A stretch of DNA of 64,000 bases from Solirubrobacterales bacterium (GCA_025936755.1 JAICSS010000010.1:19831-83830); one strand, 5' to 3'; counted from the stretch's first letter, positions 42,395-53,025 are shown. The notes: generated by a model not told the origin, from the letters alone. Translations and numbers: made by a program.

Positions 42395-42841
42395 TCACCG
42401 GCCAGAGAGGATCGCCTTCACGGCGAATGCGGCCGAGTCTTCCTCGAGGAGTACGTGGACCGGGATCCGCCAGGTGCGCCCGGCCGCGCGGACGACCTGA
42501 CCGCCCCCGCCGGTTCCCTCGTATACGACCCCTCGCACCGGGGTTTCGACCAGGTGTTCCATCAGCCGCTCCAGGCGCGGGCCATGGATCGCCGCCAGCT
42601 CTTCCCCGCTGCCGCTGGCATTGCCGAGCAGGAGCAGCAGAACCGCGACGTCGCCGACCAGCTCGAGGATCGTCTGAGGCCGATTTGGATCAGCGAGCGC
42701 CGGCTCGATGCCCGCCGCCTCGATCGCCGCCAGCCCCTCCTCGCGGCGGCTCGTCCCCCGTACCGCCCAACCATCGGCGATCAACTGGCTCGCCGCCAAC
42801 CGGCCGCGGCAGCCGCAGCCCACGATCAGCGCCCGCGCCAC
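42395..42841 (-). CDS. short Rossmann-fold NAD(P)-binding protein, 148 aa
   Basis: [20 protein letters not shown] is a GxGxxG-like dinucleotide motif, followed by [20 protein letters not shown] and the [16 protein letters not shown] strand. The protein looks like only the cofactor half of an SDR-type epimerase; no catalytic YxxxK is present, so it may bind NAD(P) without catalysis or be a short atypical family. GTG 42841 overlaps the preceding stop (TAGTG), coupling it to the small membrane protein. Confidence 0.75.
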   Translation of the reverse strand: MARALIVGCGCRGRLAASQLIADGWAVRGTSRREEGLAAIEAAGIEPALADPNRPQTILELVGDVAVLLLLLGNASGSGEELAAIHGPRLERLMEHLVETPVRGVVYEGTGGGGQVVRAAGRTWRIPVHVLLEEDSAAFAVKAILSGR

Positions 42842-43134
42842 TAGCTCGCCTCGAAGGGGCCGCGGCCGCGCAGGCGCAGGCGCTCGTCTTCGGCTACCCC
42901 GCGCTCCAGGTCCTCTTCGGTCATCTCCGGCGCCCCGCGCCGCCGCCGCATCTCATTCTGCGCCTCCAGCATCTGGCGGACGTCGTCGATCTCGTTCTGG
43001 GCCTCGACTTCGGGCGAGCGGGTCGGAACCCAGTCGACGAGACCGGCGGAGCTGCCCGGGTAGAAGTGCCCGACGACCAGCAGCACACCGACCATGAAAG
43101 CCAGGATTCCCAGGGTCCCCAGAATGAAGAGCAC
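42841..43134 (-). CDS. small membrane-anchored protein, 97 aa
   Basis: A single N-terminal membrane segment ([20 protein letters not shown]) is followed by an acidic, helical cytoplasmic part ([32 protein letters not shown]). GTG 43134 is the best start. Divergent from the thiolase gene (24-base gap) and overlapping the following NAD-binding gene by one base. Function unknown. Confidence 0.7.
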   Translation of the reverse strand: MLFILGTLGILAFMVGVLLVVGHFYPGSSAGLVDWVPTRSPEVEAQNEIDDVRQMLEAQNEMRRRRGAPEMTEEDLERGVAEDERLRLRGRGPFEAS

Positions 43135-43158
43135 GCGAGAAGGATACGGTTCCAACCG

Positions 43159-44358
<1,200 letters not shown>

Positions 44359-44380
44359 ACGCTCGAATAGGGTGTTGAGG

Positions 44381-45577
44381 ATGCAGATGCGGGGGCGACG
44401 ACTGCCGGCGATCCTCGGCGGCGCGATTGCGGCGCTGGTCCTGACGCTGCCCGCAGCCGCCTCGGCCTCGGACGGCGCCCACGCCTCGATCATCGGCGGC
44501 AGCCCGGCGTCGATCGAGCAGTTCCCCTCGCTCGCCTATATCGAGGCCGGCAACGAACACCACGGGTTCGCCTGCAGCGGCACCGTGGTGGCGCCGCGGG
44601 TGGTGCTCACCGCCGCCCACTGCGCCGAGGAGATCGAAACGGGCGCCTTCACGAAACCGGGCGAATACGCGGTCGCGACCAACATCGCCAACCCGAAGCA
44701 GGCGCAGGGCGAAAACGTCTTCGGCGTCAGCGCCGTCCACGTCTTCCCCTCCTTCGACCCCGGCGTGATCCACGGCGACGCCGCGATCCTGATCCTCGAC
44801 CGGCCGACCAGCGCACCGCCACTCGCCCTCGCCGGGCCCGAGGACGCCGCGCTCTACGAAGGCGGCGCCGCGGTGACGGTCGCCGGCTGGGGCCTGACCC
44901 GGGCCCAGAACCGGCAGGCGCCGGCGAACCTGCGCTCGGCGACGATGGCGATCCAGAAACCGACCACCTGCCAGGCCAAGACCCGCGGCTACTACAAAGA
45001 GTTCTCCCCCGCGGTCCAGCTCTGCCTACTGAGCCCGCCGTCGAACAAATCCGGGACCTGCTTCGGCGACAGCGGCGGCCCGGCGATCGGCCAGCGCGCC
45101 GACGGCACCCCGGTCGAGCTCGGCGTGATCAGCCTCGTCGGGCCCCTCTGCACGCCGCAGGCGCCGAACGTGCTGACCAGGATCGACTACGTCTCCCCCT
45201 GGGTTTCGGAATGGATCGCCGCGACCGAAAGCGGCGCGGCGGCTCCGTTTCTCGCGGCCCCGCTGCCGTCGATGAAGAAGTCCGTTGCCGAGGAGTTCGC
45301 GGTCAACACCCTCTTCAACGCCTTCGGCGATCGCTTCGGGTCGTTGAGCAAGATCTCCGGCAGCTGCCGGAAGGCCAGCCGCACGCGTTACCGCTGCGAA
45401 ATCGCCTGGATAAGCCATCGCACCATCTACGCCGGCACCGTCTCCCCCTTCTACGTCCGCCGCCAGCAGACCAACACCTGGGACAGCCACTACCTGGTCC
45501 GCTGGGCCCCCCGCCACTGCCTCGGCGGCGACCGGCTAGGCGGGCCCGGCTGCCGCATCCACAGCAAGCGCGGCTGA
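44381..45577 (+). CDS. secreted trypsin-like serine protease with C-terminal extension
   Basis: 398 residues. A signal peptide ends near AAASASDG, then the zymogen-type site IIGGSPAS. The triad is His in LTAAHCAEE, Asp in HGDAAILIL and Ser in CFGDSGGPA. Residues about 275-398 form an extra domain with conserved-looking Cys (SGSCRKASRTRYRCEIAW, RHCLGGD) not present in trypsin. GTG, TTG and ATG codons crowd the start; 44381 is used, 44387 is equally possible (GAGG six bases before). It is odd company for beta-oxidation genes. Confidence 0.88.
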   Translation: MQMRGRRLPAILGGAIAALVLTLPAAASASDGAHASIIGGSPASIEQFPSLAYIEAGNEHHGFACSGTVVAPRVVLTAAHCAEEIETGAFTKPGEYAVATNIANPKQAQGENVFGVSAVHVFPSFDPGVIHGDAAILILDRPTSAPPLALAGPEDAALYEGGAAVTVAGWGLTRAQNRQAPANLRSATMAIQKPTTCQAKTRGYYKEFSPAVQLCLLSPPSNKSGTCFGDSGGPAIGQRADGTPVELGVISLVGPLCTPQAPNVLTRIDYVSPWVSEWIAATESGAAAPFLAAPLPSMKKSVAEEFAVNTLFNAFGDRFGSLSKISGSCRKASRTRYRCEIAWISHRTIYAGTVSPFYVRRQQTNTWDSHYLVRWAPRHCLGGDRLGGPGCRIHSKRG

Positions 45578-45607
45578 CGACGCCGCTGACTCGATAGCCT
45601 CGCCCGC

Positions 45608-46408
45608 GTGACTTCCAGTTTCGAAGAGCTGGCGAGCGTCGACGGGAGGATCGGCGCCACCGCCGAGGCGACGATCGGCCTCAAGGACGACGGCCTCTAC
45701 CGCGGCGACGGCGCCTTCGAGGTGATCCGGCTCTACCAGGGCAAGCCCTTCGCGCTGGTCGACCACCTCGACCGGCTGGAGCGCTCGACCGCCGCGATCG
45801 AGCTCGGCTTCGACCGCGGCGCCCTCGAAGCCGAGATCGACGCCCTGCTGGAGCGAGCGGGCGCCGTCGAGGGCCAGCTGCGGCTGATCGTCACCCGGGG
45901 CGGCCGGCGGGTCGCCGCCACCGAGCCGATCCCCGACCATCCGGAGACCCTCAGCCTCGCCACCGTCACCTACTGCCCGACCGTCATCCTCAACGGCGTC
46001 AAGTCGCTCTCCTACGCCGCGAACATGCAGGCGACGCGGCTGGCGAAAGCCCACGGCGCCGACGAGGCCTGCCTGGTCCGCCCCGACGGGACCGTGCTCG
46101 AGCCGCCGACTTCCTCTGTCTTCTGGGCCTCGGCCGAGGGCGAGCTGCGCACCCCGGCGCTGACCGACGGGGTGCTGGAGTCGATCACCCGCGACCGGCT
46201 GGTCAAGGCGCTCGACGTCGAGGAGGGAAGCTGGCACGTCGACGAGCTGCACGGCGCCGCCGAGGCCTTCCTCGCCTCGACCACGCGGGAGATCCAGGCC
46301 GTCTCCTCGGTCGACGGCCAGGACTTTCCCGGTGCCCCCGGCCCGCGCACCCGCGAAGCCCAGGATGCCTTTGCCGAGACCCTGGGCAGAGAGCTGCGGG
46401 AGCTCTGA
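45608..46408 (+). CDS. class IV aminotransferase (branched-chain/aminodeoxychorismate-lyase-like)
   Basis: 266 residues, fold type IV PLP enzyme. DDGLYRGDGAFEVIRLYQGK opens the fold, the PLP lysine lies in NGVKSLSYAANM, and EPPTSSVFW contains the phosphate-binding turn. The family covers branched-chain aminotransferase, D-amino acid aminotransferase and 4-amino-4-deoxychorismate lyase; sequence alone does not settle which. GTG 45608. It is one base before the acyl-CoA dehydrogenase gene, so they share an operon. Confidence 0.87.
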   Translation: MTSSFEELASVDGRIGATAEATIGLKDDGLYRGDGAFEVIRLYQGKPFALVDHLDRLERSTAAIELGFDRGALEAEIDALLERAGAVEGQLRLIVTRGGRRVAATEPIPDHPETLSLATVTYCPTVILNGVKSLSYAANMQATRLAKAHGADEACLVRPDGTVLEPPTSSVFWASAEGELRTPALTDGVLESITRDRLVKALDVEEGSWHVDELHGAAEAFLASTTREIQAVSSVDGQDFPGAPGPRTREAQDAFAETLGRELREL

Positions 46409-46409
46409 G

Positions 46410-47579
46410 ATGGACTTCCAGTTGAGCGACGAGCAGAAGCTGATCCGCGAGGCGGCGCGGGAATTCGCCGAGCGCGAGATCCTGCCCAACGTCCGCGACA
46501 ACGACCGCGAAGGCCGCTTCGACCGCGAGCTGGCCCGCAAGCTCGGCGAGATCGGCTTCCTCGGCGCCCCGGTGGCCGAAGAGTACGGCGGCCGCGGTCT
46601 CGACTACGTCAGCTACGGGCTGATCGCCGAGGAAATCGGCCGCGCCGACTCCTCCGCCCGCACCGTCGTCTCGGTCGTCACCTCGCTGGTCGGCGGTCCG
46701 ATCGAGAAGTGGGGCACGGAGGAGCAGAAGAAGAAGTGGCTGCCGCGGCTCTGCTCGGGCGAGGGGCTCGGCTGCTTCGGGCTGACCGAGCCCGACACCG
46801 GCTCCGACGCCGCCAACCTCCGCACCCGGGCCAGGAAGACCGAGAACGGCTGGTCGATCAGCGGCCAGAAGATGTGGATCTCCCTCGGCAACGTCTCCGA
46901 CTTCGCCCTGATCTTCGCCCAGACCGACCCGGCTCTGAAGCACCGCGGCCTCGCCGCCTTCATCGTCCCCACCGACTCCGCGGGCTTCACCACCCAGGAG
47001 ATCCACGGCAAGCTCGGCCTGCGCTCCTCCGACACCGCCGAAATCTCCCTCGACGAGGTCGAGGTCGGCACCGACGCGATGCTGGGCGAGGTCGGCGACG
47101 GCTTCAAAGTCGCGATGAGCGCGCTCGAAAACGGCCGCTACAGCGTCGCCGCCGGCTGCGTCGGCATCTGCGAAGGCTGCGTGCAGAGCTCGGTCGAATA
47201 CGCGAAGGAGCGCAAGCAGTTCGGCGTGCCCCTGGCCCGCTTCCAGCTGGTCCAGGAGATGATCGCCGAGATGATCCTCAAGCGCGACGCCAGCCGGATG
47301 CTGGTCCTGCGCGCGGGCCTGCTGAAGGACGAAAAGAAGCCGAACGCGACCGAGACCTCGGTGGCGAAGCTCTACGCGACCGAGGCCGCGGTCGAGTGCG
47401 CGAACCTGGCGATTCAGGTCCACGGCGGCTCCGGCTACGTCGACGACTACCCGGTCGAGCGCTACCTCCGCGACGCCCGCGTCACCACCCTCTACGAGGG
47501 CACCTCGCAGATCCAGAAGCTGATCATCGGCCGCGCCGCGACCGGGATCAACGCGATGCTCCCCCTGCAGGAGTCCTGA
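46410..47579 (+). CDS. acyl-CoA dehydrogenase
   Basis: 389 residues, standard ACAD length. CFGLTEPDTGSDAANLRT and KMWISLGNVSDF line the FAD/substrate site; the catalytic Glu is in LYEGTSQIQ, and IQVHGGSGYV is conserved. It forms the 2,3-double bond in acyl-CoA and passes electrons to ETF. ATG 46410 follows the aminotransferase stop by one base, and the hydratase GTG is contiguous with its stop. Confidence 0.95.
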   Translation: MDFQLSDEQKLIREAAREFAEREILPNVRDNDREGRFDRELARKLGEIGFLGAPVAEEYGGRGLDYVSYGLIAEEIGRADSSARTVVSVVTSLVGGPIEKWGTEEQKKKWLPRLCSGEGLGCFGLTEPDTGSDAANLRTRARKTENGWSISGQKMWISLGNVSDFALIFAQTDPALKHRGLAAFIVPTDSAGFTTQEIHGKLGLRSSDTAEISLDEVEVGTDAMLGEVGDGFKVAMSALENGRYSVAAGCVGICEGCVQSSVEYAKERKQFGVPLARFQLVQEMIAEMILKRDASRMLVLRAGLLKDEKKPNATETSVAKLYATEAAVECANLAIQVHGGSGYVDDYPVERYLRDARVTTLYEGTSQIQKLIIGRAATGINAMLPLQES

Positions 47580-48353
47580 GTGGCCGGCCTCGTCGAGGTC
47601 TCCGTCGACGACTTCCGCGTCGCCCTGCTGCGGCTGAACCGGCCCGAGGCGCGGAACGCGCTCTCGCCGGAGATGCGGACCGAGATCGCCGAGAGCCTGG
47701 AGCGGCTCGACGCCGACCCCGAGGTGCGCTGCATCGTCCTCGCCGGCCACGACGAGTTCTTCGCCGCCGGCGCCGACATCCGGGCGATGGCCGAGCGGCC
47801 GGTCGACGCCGCGCCCGACCCGAAGGGGATCGAGTTCTGGACCCGCCTGACCGCGATCGGGACGCCGACGATCGCCGCCGTCTCCGGCTACGCCTTCGGC
47901 GGCGGCTGCGAGCTGGCGCTGGCCTGCGACATGATCGTCTGCGACGAGGGCACCCGCTTCGGCCAGCCGGAGATCACGCTCGGGATCATCCCCGGCGGCG
48001 GCGGCAGCCAGCGGCTGGCGCGGACGATCGGCAAGCAGCGGGCGATGGAGTACGTCCTCACCGGCCGCCGCTGGGACGCGAAGACGGCCGAGCGCTGGGG
48101 CCTCGTCAACAGGGTCGCCGGCAAGGGCGCCTGGCTGACCGAGGCGATCGAGCTGGCGCGGATCGTCGCCGAGCGAGCGCCGCTGGCGGTGCGGCTGGGG
48201 AAACGGGCGGTGCTGGCGGCCCAGGAGACGAGCCTCGCCGAGGGCCTTCGCGAGGAGCGGGCGCTCTTCGAGGAGGCGATGGCGAGCGAGGACCGGGTCG
48301 AGGGGATGACCGCCTTCCTCGAGAAACGCGAGCCCCGCTTCCAGGGCCGGTGA
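47580..48353 (+). CDS. enoyl-CoA hydratase/isomerase
   Basis: 257 residues of the crotonase fold. The oxyanion-hole loops are AAGADIRAM and GYAFGGGCELALACD; QPEITLGIIPGGGGSQRLAR holds the Glu region of active hydratases. It hydrates trans-2-enoyl-CoA. The GTG start directly follows the dehydrogenase TGA, and the gene overlaps the next as GTGA. Confidence 0.95.
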   Translation: MAGLVEVSVDDFRVALLRLNRPEARNALSPEMRTEIAESLERLDADPEVRCIVLAGHDEFFAAGADIRAMAERPVDAAPDPKGIEFWTRLTAIGTPTIAAVSGYAFGGGCELALACDMIVCDEGTRFGQPEITLGIIPGGGGSQRLARTIGKQRAMEYVLTGRRWDAKTAERWGLVNRVAGKGAWLTEAIELARIVAERAPLAVRLGKRAVLAAQETSLAEGLREERALFEEAMASEDRVEGMTAFLEKREPRFQGR

Positions 48354-49546
48354 GCGTCTCCCGGGTCGGCGTCGTCGGCGCCGGGACGATGGGCCGCGGC
48401 ATCGCCCAGGTCGCCGCCCTCGGCGGCTACGAGACGGTGCTCTACGACGTCTCCGTCGAGCTGGCCGAGGCCGGCGCGGCGGGCCTGCGGGAAGCCCTCG
48501 ACAAGGGCGCCGAGCGCGGCCGATGGAGCGTCGACCAGGCGGCGGCGGCGGCCGGCCGAGTCGAGACCGCGGCGGAGCCCGAGGGCCTGGCCGGATGCGG
48601 CCTGGTGGTCGAGGCGGCACCGGAGAAGCTCGAGCTGAAGCGGCGGATCTTCACCGGCCTGGCCGAGGCGCTGGGACCGGAGCCGGTCTTCGCCAGCAAC
48701 ACCTCCTCCCTGCGCGTCAGCGAGATCGCCGAGGGCGTGCCCCAGCCCGAGCGCGTCGTCGGCATGCACTTCTTCAACCCGCCGGCGCTGATGAAGCTGG
48801 TCGAGGTGGTCGCCGCCGAGCGATCCTCCGAGGCGGCGCTGGCGGCGGCGACCGAGGTCGCCGAGCGCATGGGCCGGACCCCGATCCGGGCCAAGGACAG
48901 CCCCGGCTTCGTCGCCAACCGCCTCGCCCGGCCCTTCACCCTGGAGTCGCTGCGGATCCTCGGCGACGGCGTCGCCGACGCTCCCACCATCGACCGCATC
49001 GTCCGCCTCGGCGGCGGCTTCCGCATGGGCCCCTTCGAGCTGCTCGACCTGATCGGGCTCGACGTCAACCTCGAAATCGCCCACTCCTTCTTCGCCCAGG
49101 GAGGCGAACCCGAGCGCTGGCGCCCGAGCCCGATCCAGGAGCGGCTGGTCGCCGAAGGCCGCCTCGGCCGCAAGAGCGGGCGCGGCTACCACGAGTACGG
49201 CGAGGGCGCCGCGCGCGAGCCGGACCCCGAGCTAAACGTCCAAGCACCGACCCTCGACCCCGCCCAGCTCACCCAGATCGACCCCGCCGCCGAGGAGGTC
49301 CTCACCCGCCTCTTCGCCCAGATCGCCAACGAGGCCGCCTTCGCCCTCGAAGAGGAAGTCGCCTCCCCGGCCGACATGGACACGGCGATGAAGCTCGGCT
49401 TCAACTGGCCGCTCGGCCCAATCGGAATCGCCAAGCTGATCGGACCGGACCGCGCCGCCGACCTGCTCGAGCAGCTACAAGCGGAGAAGGGCGCGGCCTA
49501 CGAGCCGGCGCCCGGGCTGAGGCGCATCATCAGCTCGTCCACATAG
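48350..49546 (+). CDS. 3-hydroxyacyl-CoA dehydrogenase
   Basis: 398 residues: NAD-binding VVGAGTMGRGIAQVAALGG, ASNTSSLRVSEIA and GMHFFNPPALMKLVEVV (catalytic His-Glu pair), then two 3HCDH C-terminal units (SPGFVANRLARPF and AFALEEEVASPADMDTAMKL). This longer two-unit form resembles PaaH/PaaC-type enzymes. GTG 48350 overlaps the hydratase stop. Its end overlaps the convergent zinc-finger gene by 49 bases. Completes a set for beta-oxidation of fatty or phenylacetyl-type acyl-CoAs. Confidence 0.93.
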   Translation: MSVSRVGVVGAGTMGRGIAQVAALGGYETVLYDVSVELAEAGAAGLREALDKGAERGRWSVDQAAAAAGRVETAAEPEGLAGCGLVVEAAPEKLELKRRIFTGLAEALGPEPVFASNTSSLRVSEIAEGVPQPERVVGMHFFNPPALMKLVEVVAAERSSEAALAAATEVAERMGRTPIRAKDSPGFVANRLARPFTLESLRILGDGVADAPTIDRIVRLGGGFRMGPFELLDLIGLDVNLEIAHSFFAQGGEPERWRPSPIQERLVAEGRLGRKSGRGYHEYGEGAAREPDPELNVQAPTLDPAQLTQIDPAAEEVLTRLFAQIANEAAFALEEEVASPADMDTAMKLGFNWPLGPIGIAKLIGPDRAADLLEQLQAEKGAAYEPAPGLRRIISSST

Positions 49547-49782
49547 CACCAGCTCCAGTCTTCGTCCGGCTCGGCCGAGCGGATGATCGGGTGGCCGGTG
49601 TCCTGGTGGTGGGCGGTGGCGTGCTTGCCGATCGAGTTGTCGCAGCAGCCGACGTGGCCGCAGGTCTGGCACATCCGCAGGTGGACCCACTGCATCCCCA
49701 TCGCCAGGCACTCCTCACAACCCTCGACCCCGTCCGGGAGGTCGAGGTAGTTGACCGAGTCGAGGTGGGTGCAATCAGCCAC
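49498..49782 (-). CDS. UBP-type zinc finger protein
   Basis: 94 residues with a dense Cys/His pattern: CTHLD, GCEECLAMG, RMCQTCGHVGCCDNS, KHATAHHQDTGHPI. This is the ubiquitin-hydrolase-type zinc finger, stand-alone copies of which are common in actinobacteria and are unexplained in cells without ubiquitin. GTG 49782 overlaps the trxB stop by 8 bases, so the gene is translated with thioredoxin reductase; a link to redox or C-terminal-tail recognition is inference. Confidence 0.85.
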   Translation of the reverse strand: MADCTHLDSVNYLDLPDGVEGCEECLAMGMQWVHLRMCQTCGHVGCCDNSIGKHATAHHQDTGHPIIRSAEPDEDWSWCYVDELMMRLSPGAGS

Positions 49783-50782
49783 TGCCGGTGGCGATCTCCG
49801 CCGGCTCGCCGCCGGGCATCCAGTGGGCCTCGACCGGGACGTCGGCGTCGCGCAGGTAGCGCTCGGCGTCGAGGGCGCCCATGCAGCCGGTGCCGGCCGC
49901 GGTCACGGCCTGTCGGTAGGTGTGGTCGACGACGTCGCCGACGGCGAAGACGCCGCCGAGGTTGGTGCGGGTGGAGCCGCCCTCGGTGACGATGTAGCCG
50001 TCCTCGTCGGTCTCGACCTGACCCTGGACAATCTCCGACTTGGGGATGTGCCCGATCGCGACGAAGGCGCCGTCGGTCTCGAGCTCCTCCTGCTCGCCGG
50101 TCTCGGCGTTGCGGAGGCGGACCTTCGCGAGCTTGCCGCTCTCGCCGGCGAGGAACTCCTCGGGGACGAACGGCGTCTTCAGGTCGATGTTCTCCTTGTC
50201 GCGGGCCCGCTCGAACATGATCTTCGAGGCGCGGAACTCGTCGCGGCGGTTGACGATCGTCAGGCTCTTGGCGAACTTGGAGATGAAGATCGAGTCCTCC
50301 ATCGCCGAGTCGCCGCCGCCGACCACGATCACCTTCTGGTCCTTGAAGAAGGCGCCGTCGCAGACGCCGCAGGTGGAGACGCCGCGGCCGCCGAGCTCCA
50401 TCTCGCCGGGCACGCCGAGCCGTTTCGGCTCTGCCCCCATCGCCAGGATCACCGTCTTCGCCCGGTGCTCCTCGTCGCCGAGGAAGACCTTCTGGACGCC
50501 GCCGTCGGAAAGCTCGACCCGGTCGACGTCGTCGGTGACGAAGCGGGTCCCGAAGCGCTCGGCCTGGGCGCGGAACTGGGCCATCATCTCCGGCCCCATG
50601 ATCCCCTCGGGATAGCCGGGGTAGTTCTCGACCTCGGTCGTGTTCTGCAGCTGGCCGCCCCACTGGAAGCCCTCGAAGACCAGCGGCTCGAGGTTGGCGC
50701 GGGCGGTGTAGAGCGCAGCCGTGTAGCCGGCGGGCCCGCCGCCGACGATGATCACGTTCTCGACCTTCTTCTGCTCAGTCAT
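49775..50782 (-). CDS. trxB: thioredoxin-disulfide reductase
   Basis: 335 residues. FAD motif IVGGGPAGYTAALY, redox pair Cys138-Gly-Val-Cys141 (STCGVCDGAFF), NADPH motif VVGGGDSAMEDS, and GVFAVGDVVDHTYRQAV at the C-terminus. It reduces thioredoxin with NADPH and so supports MsrA and peroxiredoxins encoded in this window. The C-terminal tail is about 20 residues longer than usual. Coupled to the zinc-finger gene. Confidence 0.96.
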   Translation of the reverse strand: MTEQKKVENVIIVGGGPAGYTAALYTARANLEPLVFEGFQWGGQLQNTTEVENYPGYPEGIMGPEMMAQFRAQAERFGTRFVTDDVDRVELSDGGVQKVFLGDEEHRAKTVILAMGAEPKRLGVPGEMELGGRGVSTCGVCDGAFFKDQKVIVVGGGDSAMEDSIFISKFAKSLTIVNRRDEFRASKIMFERARDKENIDLKTPFVPEEFLAGESGKLAKVRLRNAETGEQEELETDGAFVAIGHIPKSEIVQGQVETDEDGYIVTEGGSTRTNLGGVFAVGDVVDHTYRQAVTAAGTGCMGALDAERYLRDADVPVEAHWMPGGEPAEIATGSG

Positions 50783-50806
50783 ATCTGCCGCCTGAAGTCT
50801 AATACT

Positions 50807-51988
50807 TTACTTTTTATAGTACGCCTCGTCGCGCCCGGATTCAAGCCGGCCGGCGCCTTCCAGCAGCCCCTCTCCCGGCTCCAGGTCGGAGGTGGCCCGG
50901 CCGCCACGGTCGATCGGGAGCCCCTCCTCTTCCCAGCGGTGGACGGTGTGGCGGAGCTGGAAGAAGGCGAAGACGCCGGGTGGGATCGGCATCCAGAAGG
51001 CGACGAGGCGGAAGATCAGGACCGCCGGGAAGACGGTCTCCTCGGGGATCCCGAAGAGGACGAAGGCGCCGATCATGCCGGCGTCGACGGCCCCCACCCC
51101 GGCCGGCGCCAGGGGGAAGAGGTTGGCGACCATGCCGAGGAAGAAGCCCTGGACGACGACCGCGAGCGGGACGTGGACGCCGAAGGCGTGGAAGGAGGCC
51201 CAGAGGACGCCGATGCTCGCCGCCCAGAAGCCGGCGGCGCCGAGGACGGCGAGGCCGCCCTTCGAGGGGTGGGTGAAGAGGCTGAAGGCGAAGCGGAACC
51301 CCTCGCCCAGGGTCGCCGGGACTTTGCCGAGGTTCTCGAGGAAGTGGCGCGAGCGTTCGGTGTGGGCGAAGCGGGCCAGCCGCCGCTCGGCGTCGGGCGG
51401 GATCAGCGTCACCAGGACGCCGATGATCAGCAGCGCGCCGGCGATCCCGGCGGGGATGATCGTCAGCTCGACCGAGCCCTTGCCGTTCATCACCCCGGTC
51501 CGCAGGAGGATGCCGAAGACGATCAGGGCGATCGGGTAGAAGATGTAGTGGAGGGAGACGAAGGCGACCATCCGCCGGGCGACGTCCCGCCGGCGCATCC
51601 CCGCTTTGCGCAGCGCCCAGTAGGTGACGGCGACGCCGCCGGCGCCGCCGGCCGAGAAGAGCAGGGTGCCGGCGACCCCGGCCATGTTGATCTCGTAGGT
51701 CTCGCCCCAGGTCAGCCGCAGGGCGTCGCCCCCGACCACCGCCTTGAAGAGGGCGATGTAGGTCGCGTAGGCGAGGACGTTGAACCCGATCGCGACCCCG
51801 ATCCAGACCGGATCGGCATCGTCGAGGCGGCTGAGGGCGTCGCCCAGCCCGACCAGCTTCGGAAAGAGGAAGTAGATCGCGCCGAGCAGCAGGAAGACGG
51901 CGACGACGGTCTGAATCAGCCGTCGCGTCGTCAGTATCGGCATTTCGGCGAAGCGGTTGCCGCCGTTCGCCGGGTCTTCCGGAGACAC
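50807..51988 (-). CDS. UPF0104/lysylphosphatidylglycerol-synthase-like membrane protein
   Basis: 393 residues with eight or more membrane segments. LLFSAGGAGGVAVTYWALRK and FPLAPAGVGAVDAGMIGAF match the UPF0104 flippase-like core shared with MprF membrane domains. No catalytic aminoacyl-transfer domain is attached, so a lipid-flipping or transport role is more likely. GTG 51988. It is 10 bases after the PAP2 gene stop, in one operon with it, which supports a lipid-related function. Confidence 0.85.
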   Translation of the reverse strand: MSPEDPANGGNRFAEMPILTTRRLIQTVVAVFLLLGAIYFLFPKLVGLGDALSRLDDADPVWIGVAIGFNVLAYATYIALFKAVVGGDALRLTWGETYEINMAGVAGTLLFSAGGAGGVAVTYWALRKAGMRRRDVARRMVAFVSLHYIFYPIALIVFGILLRTGVMNGKGSVELTIIPAGIAGALLIIGVLVTLIPPDAERRLARFAHTERSRHFLENLGKVPATLGEGFRFAFSLFTHPSKGGLAVLGAAGFWAASIGVLWASFHAFGVHVPLAVVVQGFFLGMVANLFPLAPAGVGAVDAGMIGAFVLFGIPEETVFPAVLIFRLVAFWMPIPPGVFAFFQLRHTVHRWEEEGLPIDRGGRATSDLEPGEGLLEGAGRLESGRDEAYYKK

Positions 51989-51998
51989 GTCTGGGAAA

Positions 51999-52943
51999 TT
52001 ACCCGTTGGCGATCCTCTCTAAATGCTGCAGCCCCCCGTTTATCCTGCGTATGAGGGGTTCCGCCAGCGGCTCGCCCTTGCGCACCGCCGCCACCAGGGC
52101 GGCTCCGGCGAGCAGGTCGGTGACGTAGTGCTCGCCGAGGTAGACGAGGGCGAAGCCGAGGGTGCCGGCGTAGCCCCAGCCGAGGGCGCCCTCGACCTTG
52201 CCCGCTTCGGAGAGCGAGAGCGCCGCCTGCAGCGAGGTGGCGAAGTGCAGGGAGGGCATCGCCGCCCAGGGGTTGCCGCCGAGGGCGTCGTACATCCGCC
52301 CCCAGGCCCGACCCCAGGTCGACTCCCCGACCTCGACCATGATCCGCCGCACCTCTTCCCCGGTCAGCCCCTGCTCGGAGGACCACCACGGCGGCGCCGT
52401 CGGGACCGCGAAGTAGACGGCGCAGCCGAGGTCGAAGGTAGCCGCCATCTGGCGCGCGGAGCGGGGAAAGCGCTCGTTGTGGCGGACGAGGATGAAGGCG
52501 AGCGAGAGGTAGGGCTCGAAGAACCAGAGCCAGTGGGTCCAGGTGAGGGCCTTGTCGAGGGCGCCGACGCCCGGCATCCCCGCGAAGGCGCGCTGCAGGC
52601 GCGCATTTGGGAGGCGGCCGGCGCCGATCAGCTTGTCGGTACGGATCGGGTAGCGGCTGCGGAGGCGGGCCCGCAGGCGCTCGGGGTCGTCGTAAGGAAG
52701 CTCGTGGGCGACGGTGAAGGCCCACATCTGCAGGGCGAAGAGGGCGACGTCGCGCCGTTTCGATCGCGGCCGCAGGACCGCCAGCGCCAGCGGTGCGGCG
52801 GCGAGGCTGGCAACCGTGACCGGGGCCGGAATCCGCAGCCGGCGGCGCAGCAGGGGGACGGCAACCGCGCCCGCGATCGCACCGACGCCACCGGCGCGGA
52901 CCGCGAGGCGAAGCGCATTCGATGGCCGGGAGCGCCTCCTCAT
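51999..52943 (-). CDS. PAP2-superfamily membrane phosphatase/phosphotransferase
   Basis: 314 residues, about six membrane segments. AMPSLHFATSL (230-233 PSLH) and LGEHYVTDLLAG (271-276) are the two C-terminal phosphatase motifs of the PAP2_3 group, related to inositol-phosphorylceramide synthase-like proteins. The start is ATG 52943, because the in-frame sequence further upstream overlaps the divergent oxidase promoter. It probably acts on a phospholipid or lipid-linked phosphate together with the coupled UPF0104 protein. Confidence 0.85.
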   Translation of the reverse strand: MRRRSRPSNALRLAVRAGGVGAIAGAVAVPLLRRRLRIPAPVTVASLAAAPLALAVLRPRSKRRDVALFALQMWAFTVAHELPYDDPERLRARLRSRYPIRTDKLIGAGRLPNARLQRAFAGMPGVGALDKALTWTHWLWFFEPYLSLAFILVRHNERFPRSARQMAATFDLGCAVYFAVPTAPPWWSSEQGLTGEEVRRIMVEVGESTWGRAWGRMYDALGGNPWAAMPSLHFATSLQAALSLSEAGKVEGALGWGYAGTLGFALVYLGEHYVTDLLAGAALVAAVRKGEPLAEPLIRRINGGLQHLERIANG

Positions 52944-53025
52944 GAGGTGGGCGAGTATAGGTCCGCGACCGCGAGGCGGAACGGGAAACCGCGGCGCCGC
53001 CTCGCCTGAATAGAATGGCCGCGCT

